Positions 36,804-45,726 of a DNA stretch of 64,000 nt are shown one piece after another. The stretch spans positions 874,364-938,363 of the forward strand of contig NZ_CP098747.1 in assembly GCF_023746535.1 (NCBI RefSeq). The letters run 5' to 3'. Position 1 is the stretch's first letter, and every line of letters begins with the position of its first letter. The position numbers and the translations under genes were made by a program. This DNA is from Sneathiella marina. Its GTDB lineage: Bacteria > Pseudomonadota > Alphaproteobacteria > Sneathiellales > Sneathiellaceae. The notes under the pieces are model-generated. The model did no database searches. It was not told where the DNA came from and was given only the letters and a program-made list of their open reading frames with translations.

Positions 36804-36840
36804 ATTTTACTAATTTAGTGGACTGAGTCAACTAAATTAG
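36804..36840 (-). promoter_or_regulatory. Promoter with overlapping 31-bp palindromic operator of the marR-gnat/dmdA operon
   Basis: Arms CTAATTTAGT (36810-36819) and ACTAAATTAG (36831-36840) are perfect, and the inner GAC/GTC pair extends the dyad to 14 of 15 positions. On the minus strand the dyad contains TTGACT (36826-36831), followed after 16 bases by TAAAAT (36804-36809), a good sigma70 match. The start codon is 22 bases further on, with GGAG before it. A MarR dimer bound here would block RNA polymerase. Confidence 0.75.
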
Positions 36841-36849
36841 GATTTTACC

Positions 36850-37746
36850 CTAATCTGGGATGATGAAGGGTTTTAAGCCTTTTAGAAAATTTCTTATAAA
36901 ATCCTGCATTAACAGAGAACGCGGATGATATTTGGGATAGAGAATATCGAGGCGGAAAGGTAACTCGGGCTCAAAAGGTCTGGTTACCAACCCTTTTCCA
37001 ACATATTCCGCAGCGTCTATGGAACTTACAATCGCTACCCCTGTTCCTTGTTCGGCCAAAATGCAGGCAGTAGCGAACTGTCTTACTTCGACGCGTTGAT
37101 TGAGAATAACACCAGCAGAATCAAAGGCGGATTTAATTGCATGATAAAATCGATTTTCGCGGTCCTGAATAATCATGGGAATATTATCCAGATCACGGAC
37201 GGTAATGACGGGTTTTCTAGCTAGAGGATGCTTTGAGGAAAGAGCACAGACAGTACGAATGTTATAGGATTCATGATTGACAGCGTCATGCCCTTCAAAC
37301 TCGTCGGCGATACCAATGTCATATTGCTGCGCGGCTATCCATTCCCTTACCCGATCCGAACTTCGGGTTTGTATCGACATTGTTACATCGGGCCTGCTTT
37401 GCAAAAACTCGGAAACCACCCGAGGCAGTAAAGATGTCGCGAAGCCCGGGAGACAGGCCAACCTCAAATGCCCCGCCTTTTGATTGCGGATATCCGCTGC
37501 CAATTGAGAAATATGTTCAAGATTTGCGATCGCACGATCGACCTCGGCGAACAGAAAATCTGCTTCCGCCGTTGGATGCAGACGCCCCTGACGTCGATCG
37601 AAAAGAGGTATTTGTAATGCAGACTCCAAACTCGCAATTAAACGGCTGACCGCTGGTTGTGAAATACTGAGCATACTGGCAGCTGGGGTAACGCCGCCTG
37701 AAATGATAACTGCTCTAAACGCTTCCAGTTGTCGCAACCGATTCAT
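36850..37746 (-). CDS. LysR-family transcriptional regulator
   Basis: A 298-residue LTTR counted from MNRLRQLEAFRAVI at 37746; the frame is open further up but lacks coding character there. The winged helix is at residues 1-60 (TPAASMLSISQPAVSRLIASLES), followed by the substrate-binding domain from about residue 90 (HLRLACLPGFATSLLPRVV). It is divergent from ugpBAEC with 246 bases between starts, and a T-N11-A dyad lies just above its own start. Control of the ugp operon is the natural inference; the inducer is unknown. Confidence 0.9.
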   Translation of the reverse strand: MNRLRQLEAFRAVIISGGVTPAASMLSISQPAVSRLIASLESALQIPLFDRRQGRLHPTAEADFLFAEVDRAIANLEHISQLAADIRNQKAGHLRLACLPGFATSLLPRVVSEFLQSRPDVTMSIQTRSSDRVREWIAAQQYDIGIADEFEGHDAVNHESYNIRTVCALSSKHPLARKPVITVRDLDNIPMIIQDRENRFYHAIKSAFDSAGVILNQRVEVRQFATACILAEQGTGVAIVSSIDAAEYVGKGLVTRPFEPELPFRLDILYPKYHPRSLLMQDFIRNFLKGLKPFIIPD

Positions 37747-37773
37747 TACCAAACGCCTCCAACAGCTTTGCAT

Positions 37774-37794
37774 TCCATAACATAGTGTTATGGA
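37774..37794. promoter_or_regulatory. LysR-type dyad between the lysR gene and ugpB
   Basis: A perfect inverted repeat, TCCATAACA (37774-37782) and TGTTATGGA (37786-37794), with a 3-base centre. It contains the LTTR pattern T-N11-A (T at 37778, A at 37790). It is 27 bases above the lysR start and about 200 above ugpB, fitting an autoregulatory site. Confidence 0.6.
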
Positions 37795-37992
37795 GATATT
37801 CCTTTGATTTATCATAAACTCCCAAAAAAGCCAAATCTACGGGGTGATTTGCCTTCTGTCATTAAACGGTCATTGAAGGGCTCACAAATACGGTTACCCT
37901 GATGGAGGGGAAGGGTTGTCTCCGTCAGAAATAACTATATTCAAGTGCCAGATTTTTCTGGCGCTATCCAATCAACCTTAAGGGAAAGACTA

Positions 37993-39309
37993 ATGTCGAT
38001 ATTCAAAAAACTTTTTGTCCCTGCTGTTCTAGCGGCAGTCGCAGGCGGTGCAGGTCTTGCATCTGCTGCGACGGAAGTGCAGTGGTGGCATGCTATGGGC
38101 GGCACCAATGGTGAACGTGTCAACAAAATAGCTGCAGACTTCAACGCAACACAATCCGAATACAAGGTTGTTCCGACTTTCAAAGGTAACTACACCGAAA
38201 CAATGACAGCGGCAATCGCAGCGTTCCGCGCGAAGAAGCAGCCTCATATTGTACAGGTATTTGAAGTGGGTACCGCGACGATGATGGCAGCCAAAGGAGC
38301 TGTCTATCCTGTTGAGGAAATGATGAAAGATGCGGGAGAGCCATTCGATAAATCTCAGTATCTGCCGGCCGTGATTAGTTACTATCAAACATCGGACGGA
38401 GAACTCCTCTCCATGCCATTCAACAGTTCGACACCTGTTCTTTGGTATAATGCTGATGCCTTTAAAAAAGCAGGCGTCGCATCTGTCCCAAAAACATGGC
38501 CTGAAATGAAAGCAGCCTCTGAGAAACTCGTTGCTGCTGGCTATAAGTGCGGATTTTCTTTTGGCTGGCAATCCTGGGTCATGGTCGAAAACTTCAGCGC
38601 TTGGCATAACTTGCCAATGGGCACAGAAGAAAACGGCTTTAAAGGAACCAACACAATCTTTGAATTCGACAATGATATTGTAAAGACACATATGACGAAT
38701 TTGCAGGACTGGTCAAAAAACAAACTGTTCGTTTATGGTGGCCGTCGTGGTGACAGCCTGTCCATGTTCACAAATGGCGAATGTGGTATGTGGATGAATT
38801 CATCTGCATATTACGGCTCAATCAAGAAGCAAGCCAAATTTGAGTTTGGACAATCTATGCTTCCTTTCTATCCGAATGTTATCAAATCGCCACAAAATTC
38901 CATCATTGGTGGAGCTACATTGTGGGTTCTTAAGGGCAAGAAAGCAGATGAATATAAGGGTGTTGCTCAGTTCATGAATTACTTGTCGTCGCCAGAAGTT
39001 CAAGCTTGGTGGCATCAGGAAACCGGATATGTGCCGATTACGACACCTGCTTATGAGCTCTCAAAGAAACAGGGCTTTTATAAGTCAAATCCCGGGACAG
39101 ATACGGCGATCAAACAGCTGAGCTTGAATACGCCAACACCAAATTCTCGTGGTATCCGTTTCGGTAATTTTGTTCAGATCCGGGATGTCATCAACGAAGA
39201 AATGGAAGCAATCTGGAGCGGTGATAAAACCGGTGCTGCAGGCATGGACGAAGCTGCAAAACGCGGCGATGTTCTGCTTCGGAAATTTGAACGTGCGAAC
39301 GGGTCCTAA
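37993..39309 (+). CDS. ugpB: sn-Glycerol 3-phosphate ABC transporter, binding protein
   Basis: The periplasmic binding protein of the Ugp importer, 438 residues from the ATG at 37993 (AGGGAAAG upstream). The signal peptide ends GLASAATE. Conserved UgpB stretches include QWWHAMGG, VPTFKGNYTETM, VFEVGTATMMAAKGA, PFNSSTPVLWYN and SIIGGATLWV. It is the first gene of ugpBAEC. Glycerophosphodiesters are also taken up by this family, and a diverged ligand preference is possible. Confidence 0.93.
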   Translation: MSIFKKLFVPAVLAAVAGGAGLASAATEVQWWHAMGGTNGERVNKIAADFNATQSEYKVVPTFKGNYTETMTAAIAAFRAKKQPHIVQVFEVGTATMMAAKGAVYPVEEMMKDAGEPFDKSQYLPAVISYYQTSDGELLSMPFNSSTPVLWYNADAFKKAGVASVPKTWPEMKAASEKLVAAGYKCGFSFGWQSWVMVENFSAWHNLPMGTEENGFKGTNTIFEFDNDIVKTHMTNLQDWSKNKLFVYGGRRGDSLSMFTNGECGMWMNSSAYYGSIKKQAKFEFGQSMLPFYPNVIKSPQNSIIGGATLWVLKGKKADEYKGVAQFMNYLSSPEVQAWWHQETGYVPITTPAYELSKKQGFYKSNPGTDTAIKQLSLNTPTPNSRGIRFGNFVQIRDVINEEMEAIWSGDKTGAAGMDEAAKRGDVLLRKFERANGS

Positions 39310-39385
39310 CGTTCAATAATCTTCAACCAATTGTTCGCTGCGGCCATCTGTGTCGCAGCGAACTGTTTCAGGGGACCTTAGTTTT

Positions 39386-40267
39386 ATGCTGAAGAATGTT
39401 CATTTTGGGCCTTCGGTATTGCCATTCTTACTGGTGGCGCCGCAGATAATCGTCACGATCATCTTTTTCATATGGCCGGCAGGCCAGGCTCTATATCAAT
39501 CACTCTTGATACAGGATGCCTTTGGTCTGAGTACCGAATTTGTCTGGCTAGAAAATTTTGTTACCCTGTTTGACGAGGAGCAATATAGAAACTCCTTCGG
39601 CAGGACCATAGTTTTTTCCTCCCTCGTTGCATTCCTATCAATGTCATTTGCACTTATATTGGCAGTGCTTGCTGACCGGGTCATAAAGGGGTCGGGTACC
39701 TATAGAACGCTCCTCATCTGGCCTTATGCCGTCGCGCCGGTTACGGCCGGTGCACTCTGGGTCTTCATGTTTGATCCGACATTGGGCATTGTAACCTATG
39801 GTTTATCGGCGATGGGATATGACTGGAACCATAAATTAAATGGCAGTGAAGCTATGGCGCTGGTTGTTATGGCTGCCGCTTGGAAGCAAGTCGCATATAA
39901 TTTCCTCTTTTTCCTCGCGGGATTGCAGTCGATCCCGAAATCACTTATCGAAGCGGCGGCCATTGATGGCGCAGGACCTGTGAAGCGGTTTCGAGATATT
40001 ATTTTTCCATTGCTATCGCCAACGACTTTCTTCCTGTTGGTTATTAACATCGTCTACGCCTTTTTTGACACTTTCGGTATCGTCCATGTCATGACTGCTG
40101 GCGGACCGGCAGGGGCAACCAACATTCTTGTCTATAAAGTGTTTAGTGATGGGTTCGTCGGACTGGATCTCGGCGGATCAGCTGCACAATCCGTTATTCT
40201 GATGATTATCGTTATTGGACTTACCGTGATCCAGTTCAAATATGTAGAGAAGAAGGTGGCATACTGA
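39386..40267 (+). CDS. ugpA: sn-Glycerol 3-phosphate ABC transporter, permease UgpA
   Basis: Inner-membrane permease, 293 residues from the ATG at 39386, which has AGGGGA about ten bases upstream; an in-frame GTG at 39350 is less likely. Six membrane segments are seen, with the permease EAA-loop region [20 protein letters not shown] that contacts UgpC. The early [19 protein letters not shown] is typical of UgpA. Its last base is the first base of ugpE (one-base overlap). Confidence 0.93.
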   Translation: MLKNVHFGPSVLPFLLVAPQIIVTIIFFIWPAGQALYQSLLIQDAFGLSTEFVWLENFVTLFDEEQYRNSFGRTIVFSSLVAFLSMSFALILAVLADRVIKGSGTYRTLLIWPYAVAPVTAGALWVFMFDPTLGIVTYGLSAMGYDWNHKLNGSEAMALVVMAAAWKQVAYNFLFFLAGLQSIPKSLIEAAAIDGAGPVKRFRDIIFPLLSPTTFFLLVINIVYAFFDTFGIVHVMTAGGPAGATNILVYKVFSDGFVGLDLGGSAAQSVILMIIVIGLTVIQFKYVEKKVAY

Positions 40268-41115
40268 TGATTGAAAACCGGCCACTATTAACAATTTTCT
40301 CGCACCTTATGCTGATACTGGGTGTCGCGATGATTGCTTTTCCAATTTGGATTACATTCGTTGCGGCAACGCATACGGACATTCGCATGACGCAGATTCC
40401 CTTACCCTTACTTCCGGGCGGTCATTTTTTTGAAAATCTGGACCTGGCTCTCAATAAGGGCCTTTCGGGACAAAGCGGACAGGGCGTTACCAGGATGCTC
40501 TGGAATAGTCTTGTTATGGCGATGATGATTGCAGTTGGTAAAATTGCAATTTCGCTGCTTTCCGCATTTGCCGTGGTTTATTTCCGATTTCCCTTCAGGA
40601 TGTTTTTCTTTTGGATGATTTTTATTACTCTGATGCTGCCTGTAGAGGTGAGAATATTACCAACTTACGAGGTCGTGGCAAATCTCGGAATGCTGGATAG
40701 CTATTGGGGATTATCCATCCCCCTGATTGCATCGGCGACGGCGACATTTATGTTCCGGCAGGTATTTCTGACAATCCCCGATGAATTGCTGGAAGCCGCT
40801 CGTATTGACGGCGCCGGCCCCATGAGGTTTTTCTGGGACATCCTGATCCCGATGTCACGTACAAACATCGCCGCGTTATTCGTTATTTTGTTTATATACG
40901 GCTGGAACCAGTATTTGTGGCCGTTGCTTATCACCTCTGAAAACGACATGTATACGGTGGTCATGGGGATTAAACAGATGCTGGAAGCAGCTGAGCAGGC
41001 CCCGGAGTGGAATGTTATCATGATGACTGCACTCCTGGCTATGATCCCCCCTGTTTGCGTCGTGGTATTTATGCAAACCCTCTTCGTCAAAGGTCTGACG
41101 GAAACCGAGAAGTAA
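40267..41115 (+). CDS. ugpE: sn-Glycerol 3-phosphate ABC transporter, permease UgpE
   Basis: The second permease, 282 residues and six membrane segments. The coupling loop is [20 protein letters not shown], and [19 protein letters not shown] is characteristic of UgpE. It overlaps ugpA by one base and is followed after 18 bases by ugpC. Confidence 0.93.
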   Translation: MIENRPLLTIFSHLMLILGVAMIAFPIWITFVAATHTDIRMTQIPLPLLPGGHFFENLDLALNKGLSGQSGQGVTRMLWNSLVMAMMIAVGKIAISLLSAFAVVYFRFPFRMFFFWMIFITLMLPVEVRILPTYEVVANLGMLDSYWGLSIPLIASATATFMFRQVFLTIPDELLEAARIDGAGPMRFFWDILIPMSRTNIAALFVILFIYGWNQYLWPLLITSENDMYTVVMGIKQMLEAAEQAPEWNVIMMTALLAMIPPVCVVVFMQTLFVKGLTETEK

Positions 41116-41133
41116 GATAATGAAAGCGATATT

Positions 41134-42222
41134 ATGGCACGCGTAATTCTTGAAGATGTTCGAAAAACCTACCCCAATGGATTTAAAGCGATCCATGGTG
41201 TGGATGTGGCGATCGAAGAGGGTGAGTTTCTAGTTCTTGTCGGGCCATCGGGCTGCGGTAAATCTACGCTCCTGCGGATGATTGCCGGGCTGGAATCTGT
41301 AACGGAGGGTTCGGTAAGTATCGGTGAGCGCCGGGTAAACGATCTGGAGCCTTCCGAACGGGATATCGCAATGGTTTTTCAAAACTATGCTCTCTATCCG
41401 CATATGAGTGTTTATAAAAACATGGCCTATGGTCTGAAAATAATGGGCCTTCCCAAGGAAGAAATTAACCAACGCGTAAAAAAAGCGGCTGAAATACTGG
41501 AATTGACAGAAGAACAGCTTACCCGAAAACCTAAGCAATTAAGTGGTGGTCAACGTCAGCGTGTTGCCATGGGACGTGCAATAGTTCGAGAGCCCAGTGT
41601 TTTCCTGTTTGACGAGCCTCTGTCCAATCTTGATGCGAAGCTGCGGGTCCAAATGCGCCTTGAAATAAAGCAATTACAATCGGAACTCGGTATTACCAGT
41701 GTTTATGTTACTCATGATCAGGTTGAAGCCATGACGCTCGGTCATCGCCTGATGGTATTGAATGCGGGAAATGTTGAACAATTGGGGACACCGATCGAGC
41801 TTTATCAACGACCGGCATCCTTGTTTGTCGCCGGTTTTATTGGATCCCCCAGTATGAATTTTGCAGACGCAAAAATAGATGCTGAGGGAAAAAACGTTAC
41901 GATTTCGGGTCAGGCAGCATTGCCGCTTGGAGATGGAGGTATGCCAAAGCATGCTGGGAAAGATGTAACACTGGGCATTCGTCCGGAACATCTCGAACTG
42001 GCAGGCGATGAAGCAGGATCTGTCCCGTTGATCGCATCGATGATAGAGCATCTGGGAGCGGATACCCTAATTCACGGACATTTTGGAGAAAGCAAATCCA
42101 ACCTTACCGTTCGAATAGAAGGAATTCAGTATGTTAATCCAGGCGATGCGCTGCCCATCCGGGTATCGCCGGATCATCTGCATTTATTTGATCCGGCGAC
42201 GGAAAAACGTTTGGAGAATTAA
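41134..42222 (+). CDS. ugpC: sn-Glycerol 3-phosphate ABC transporter, ATPase
   Basis: A MalK/UgpC-type ABC ATPase of 362 residues. Walker A is GPSGCGKST, the Q-loop MVFQNYALYPHM, the signature LSGGQRQRVAMGRAIV, Walker B VFLFDEPLSNLDAKLR and the switch VTHDQVEAM. The C-terminal regulatory TOBE-type domain starts near residue 240 (LGIRPEHLEL). It ends 13 bases from the convergent isomerase-like gene. Confidence 0.93.
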   Translation: MARVILEDVRKTYPNGFKAIHGVDVAIEEGEFLVLVGPSGCGKSTLLRMIAGLESVTEGSVSIGERRVNDLEPSERDIAMVFQNYALYPHMSVYKNMAYGLKIMGLPKEEINQRVKKAAEILELTEEQLTRKPKQLSGGQRQRVAMGRAIVREPSVFLFDEPLSNLDAKLRVQMRLEIKQLQSELGITSVYVTHDQVEAMTLGHRLMVLNAGNVEQLGTPIELYQRPASLFVAGFIGSPSMNFADAKIDAEGKNVTISGQAALPLGDGGMPKHAGKDVTLGIRPEHLELAGDEAGSVPLIASMIEHLGADTLIHGHFGESKSNLTVRIEGIQYVNPGDALPIRVSPDHLHLFDPATEKRLEN

Positions 42223-42235
42223 AGTCTCAACGAAA

Positions 42236-42859
42236 TTATTTAGGCCAAGCTCCCTGATAGGGTGTTTTGAGCGCACGTGCTACCAGCTCAAGGCGATCCT
42301 GCCCGTAAAACATATCCCCGTCGACAAAATAAGTCGGTGATCCAAACACCGAACGTTCGATCGCTTCTTTCGTGTTCTGGGCATAAATTTCCTGCACTTC
42401 AGGAGTGACTGCGGTTTCGAGCAGGGCTTCCGCATCAAGATCCACAGCTTGGCCTATTTTTATGAGATCTGTTCGATTATCGAGATCATAGTCATCTACC
42501 CAATGAGCCCGCAGCATTTCATGAGACAGTTTGTCTATATTTAGACCCTGAACCAATCCGGCAATTAACATGCAATTGGAAAGTGTTATATCATTGCTGT
42601 GATATGTCGGTGTGCCATCCATAATTGGAATGCTTCTCTGCTCGGCCCAACGTTCAATTTCTCTGCCAAAATAATAATCCATATGAGCAGGAGAGCGCTT
42701 GCCAAACTGTGTCGGCCCCATGGCGGCAACAACTGCGCGTAAATCAATTGGACGGTGGTCAATCTCCCGTCCCGCATCTGCAGCAATATTGATAAAGGCA
42801 GCGGAGCCGATATATGCGAAGGCAGAGTATCCAGCGTAAAAATATTCAATTTTTGACAT
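42236..42859 (-). CDS. 2-Hydroxychromene-2-carboxylate isomerase-like (GST-kappa/DsbA fold) protein
   Basis: A 207-residue thioredoxin-fold protein of the HCCA isomerase family. The N-terminal strand KIEYFYAGYSAFAYIGSAAF carries Ser where DsbA has CXXC, as in glutathione-dependent HCCA isomerases and GST kappa, and the C-terminus has FGSPTYFVDGDMFYGQDRL with the cis-Pro. Known members act on naphthalene-pathway chromenes, but no such pathway is in view. It lies 48 bases after glpK on the same strand, so it is probably co-transcribed with glpK for an unknown reason. Confidence 0.8.
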   Translation of the reverse strand: MSKIEYFYAGYSAFAYIGSAAFINIAADAGREIDHRPIDLRAVVAAMGPTQFGKRSPAHMDYYFGREIERWAEQRSIPIMDGTPTYHSNDITLSNCMLIAGLVQGLNIDKLSHEMLRAHWVDDYDLDNRTDLIKIGQAVDLDAEALLETAVTPEVQEIYAQNTKEAIERSVFGSPTYFVDGDMFYGQDRLELVARALKTPYQGAWPK

Positions 42860-42906
42860 AAGTTGCTTTCTTTTGCTTTTGAGTTTTGCGCCAATTCGAG
42901 ATTAGA

Positions 42907-44397
42907 TCAATAGTTTGTCAATGTCCGGCGAACAGCATCTTGCCACCGGGCGTAGGCGGCTTCTCGCTGATCATCTGACCAGGCCGGTGTAAATTGTTTT
43001 TCGCATTTCCAGGCTTGTGAAAATGTTTCAAGATCTGGATAAAATCCGATTTTCAAGCCTGCCAGGTAAGCCGCCCCCAACGCTGTGGTTTCAGTGGAAA
43101 CCGGTCGATCAACCGGCGCTCCCAACATATCGGCTAGGCGTTGCATCGTCCAGTTGGATGCCACCATGCCACCGTCGACACGGAGCACGGTGTCAAGGTT
43201 GCCTGAATAATCAGCATGCATGGCGTTAAGTAAATCACGTGTTTGGTAGCAGACCGATTCAAGGGCAGCCTTTGCAAGCTCCCGCGGGCCCGTTGCCCGG
43301 GTCAATCCAAAAATAGCTCCGCGACATTCCGCATCCCAATGAGGGACGCCCAGTCCCACGAACGCCGGAACCAAGATAACGGATTGATTGGGGTCTGCGT
43401 CTTCGGCGAATTCACCCGACTGCCCTGCATGGCCGATTATTTTTAAACCATCTCGAAGCCATTGGACGGCCGCGCCGGCGACAAAAATCGATCCTTCAAG
43501 TGCGTATGTAGGTTTACCGTCGAGCTGATAGGCAATCGTCGTTAAAAGTTTATGTTTGGATTTAACCGGCGTATCACCCGTATTTAGTAACGCAAAACAA
43601 CCGGTGCCATATGTTGATTTCATCATCCCCGGATTGAAACAGGCTTGGCCAATTGTTGCCGACTGCTGATCTCCTGCCACTCCGGTAATTTGCACAGGGG
43701 CGCCAAATAAATCCGGGTCAGTTGTGCCAAAATTTCCCGCACTGTCTTTCACGTCCGGGAGCATTGATTTTGGAATTCGTAAAATATCCATCAGTTCATC
43801 AGACCAACCGCCGGCATGTATGTCATAAATCAATGTGCGGCTAGCGTTGGTCGCGTCTGTCGCATGTATTTTTCCACCTGTCAGACGCCACAAAAGGAAA
43901 CAGTCGATTGTTCCAAAAGCAAGTTCTCCATTTTCCGCTTGATTCCTCGCACCGGGGACATTGTCCAAAATCCAGGCGATTTTTGTGCCCGAAAAATAGG
44001 GATCCAACAACAATCCTGTTTTTTTAGAAAATGTTTCTTCCAATCCCCGCTGTTTAAGCTCATTGCAAATTTCTGCGGTTCGGCGATCTTGCCAAACAAT
44101 AGCATTATAGATCGGCTTGCCTGTTTTACGGTTCCAAATAACCGTTGTTTCCCGTTGATTTGTAATACCGATGGCAGCTATGTCATTGATATCAATCCGT
44201 GCGTTCTCCAAAGCTTGCTTGCCGGTTTCAATGGTTGTTCGCCAAATATCCTCTGGATCATGCTCAACCCAACCTGAGTTTGGATAATGCTGCGTGAATT
44301 CCTGTTGCCCGATAGCGACCGACATATAGTCTTTGTCGAAAATTATGGCCCGGCTCGACGTGGTTCCTTGATCAAAAGCGAGAATATAACGTGACAT
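42907..44397 (-). CDS. glpK: Glycerol kinase
   Basis: Phosphorylates glycerol to sn-glycerol 3-phosphate; 496 residues, the normal length, FGGY family. The phosphate-binding start is [16 protein letters not shown], followed by [20 protein letters not shown], the glycerol-site stretch [20 protein letters not shown], and the C-terminal ATP site [21 protein letters not shown]. It faces the ugpBAEC operon, which imports the same product from outside, so the region is a glycerol/glycerol 3-phosphate module. No glpD is present in the window. Confidence 0.96.
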   Translation of the reverse strand: MSRYILAFDQGTTSSRAIIFDKDYMSVAIGQQEFTQHYPNSGWVEHDPEDIWRTTIETGKQALENARIDINDIAAIGITNQRETTVIWNRKTGKPIYNAIVWQDRRTAEICNELKQRGLEETFSKKTGLLLDPYFSGTKIAWILDNVPGARNQAENGELAFGTIDCFLLWRLTGGKIHATDATNASRTLIYDIHAGGWSDELMDILRIPKSMLPDVKDSAGNFGTTDPDLFGAPVQITGVAGDQQSATIGQACFNPGMMKSTYGTGCFALLNTGDTPVKSKHKLLTTIAYQLDGKPTYALEGSIFVAGAAVQWLRDGLKIIGHAGQSGEFAEDADPNQSVILVPAFVGLGVPHWDAECRGAIFGLTRATGPRELAKAALESVCYQTRDLLNAMHADYSGNLDTVLRVDGGMVASNWTMQRLADMLGAPVDRPVSTETTALGAAYLAGLKIGFYPDLETFSQAWKCEKQFTPAWSDDQREAAYARWQDAVRRTLTNY

Positions 44398-44522
44398 TCA
44401 GGCACTTTCTTTTTTTAATTTAAATTTTCAGAGACGATATTTTGCCACTGAATGCGGTGAAGAGCTAGCTTGTTCTCTGATAGCTGGAAATTAGCTAAAG
44501 AAAGCGCCTTTGGCAAAAAAAT

Positions 44523-45368
44523 CTAAGCCGTCTTTTCCAGAAGAATAACGCCAGCAGCCGTATTGGATATAGGGATATGGTAGTTTCGCGAAAGCTCCTT
44601 CACATTTTCGCCAAGAGCCCCCCGCATGATGAGCCACATAATCATCTCAACGCCTTGCGGGCCTGCAAGTTCAGCAAGTTGATGATTATTATACTGTAAT
44701 AACCATTCAGGCTCTTTTGCTAGTTTCTCCAAAAACTCTGTGTCAAAGGCCCGGTTGGTAAAACCTGCACGCTCCCCATCCAGTTGATGCGATAATCCGC
44801 CAGTGCCCAGTATGACCACATCCAGATCTTCCTCATAGCTCTCAATCGCTCGTCCAATGGCTTCTCCAAGTCGCAGGCATCTATTGGCAGTTGGAAACGG
44901 CGACTGGACGACATTGACGCAAACCGGAATAACCTTGATTTGCTCTGTCAGTATTCGATTTGGCCACATTAAGGACATCGGCACTGTAAATCCGTGATCG
45001 ACGAGCATTTCCTGGCAGCTTGTGATATCAAATTCGTCATTTACCAGGGAATTTATAAGATGCCAGGACAAAGGAGGGTGGCCGGGAAATGGCTCAAGAG
45101 GTTTCAATCCCCATCCTTCATCAGAATTCTGATATTCTGCCGCAGCGCCAATTGCAAATGTTGGCATTTTATCTAGAAAGAAATTTAGTCCATGGTCATT
45201 ATATACCAGGATTGCGACATCCGGCTTCTTCGCCTCCAGCCACTCCCATACAGGTTCATAGCCTGTAAAAAAGGGTTGCCAGTAAGGGTCTTGCTGAAGG
45301 TTTTGTTCGATCGCATTCCCAATGGCTGGAACATGAGAACTTCCAATTCCGCCTAATAACTTTGCCAT
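44523..45368 (-). CDS. ligB: Protocatechuate 4,5-dioxygenase, beta subunit
   Basis: The catalytic subunit of the extradiol LigAB dioxygenase, 281 residues from the ATG at 45368. A longer open frame runs back into ligA and is not used. Iron ligands and the base are placed by homology: His in LLGGIGSSHVPAIG, His in VLVYNDHGLNFFLD, catalytic His in GTGGLSHQLDGERAG, and a C-terminal Glu near VEMIMWLIMRG. It opens protocatechuate to 4-carboxy-2-hydroxymuconate-6-semialdehyde. It starts one base after the ligA stop. Gallate or 3-O-methylgallate are alternative substrates. Confidence 0.88.
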   Translation of the reverse strand: MAKLLGGIGSSHVPAIGNAIEQNLQQDPYWQPFFTGYEPVWEWLEAKKPDVAILVYNDHGLNFFLDKMPTFAIGAAAEYQNSDEGWGLKPLEPFPGHPPLSWHLINSLVNDEFDITSCQEMLVDHGFTVPMSLMWPNRILTEQIKVIPVCVNVVQSPFPTANRCLRLGEAIGRAIESYEEDLDVVILGTGGLSHQLDGERAGFTNRAFDTEFLEKLAKEPEWLLQYNNHQLAELAGPQGVEMIMWLIMRGALGENVKELSRNYHIPISNTAAGVILLEKTA

Positions 45369-45369
45369 T

Positions 45370-45726
45370 CTATTTTTCTCCCGCCGCAAGTAACTTTGCT
45401 TTGAATTCGTCAAGAGATACGCCTGATTGCTGTGCTCCAATATCCTGCATATTCAATCCAAACATTCCGGTCAGCTTCGCAAGATAGTAGATATTTCCGC
45501 CGAGTTTCAGTAACTCCAGAACGTCCCGGGATTTAACGGCAGCCCGCTGTGCATCTGTAATTTCATACTGATCACAGTAAGCGTCTTCGTTCGCCTTAAA
45601 CGCGTCACGGTTTTCAGCTGAATTGAAAGAGAAACACATCTTGTTCAGAGCATAGCCTTTCATCGCCATATTACCGTCAAATATCAAGGTGCCAGATATA
45701 GGTTCGTCTTTTCGAAATTCTGTCAT
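45370..45726 (-). CDS. ligA: Protocatechuate 4,5-dioxygenase, alpha subunit
   Basis: The small subunit of LigAB, 118 residues, all-helical. FSFNSAENRDAFKANEDAYC and YLAKLTGMFGLNMQDIGAQQSG match the conserved helices that cap the LigB active site. Its start overlaps the ligI gene stop by four bases, and it is directly followed by ligB. Confidence 0.9.
   Translation of the reverse strand: MTEFRKDEPISGTLIFDGNMAMKGYALNKMCFSFNSAENRDAFKANEDAYCDQYEITDAQRAAVKSRDVLELLKLGGNIYYLAKLTGMFGLNMQDIGAQQSGVSLDEFKAKLLAAGEK

Noticed and set aside
38029-38691. Minus-strand open frame of about 220 codons within ugpB
   Set aside because: Cys/Arg-rich translation antisense to a clear binding-protein gene; a composition artefact.
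42236-42859. DsbA-type disulfide oxidase
   Set aside because: The CXXC motif is absent and there is no signal peptide; Ser at the active position and the overall sequence fit the HCCA isomerase/GST-kappa family.
45373-45440. N-terminal extension of LigB by 24 residues
   Set aside because: It overlaps ligA coding sequence, and the family start MAKLLGGIGSSH is at 45368, directly after the ligA stop.
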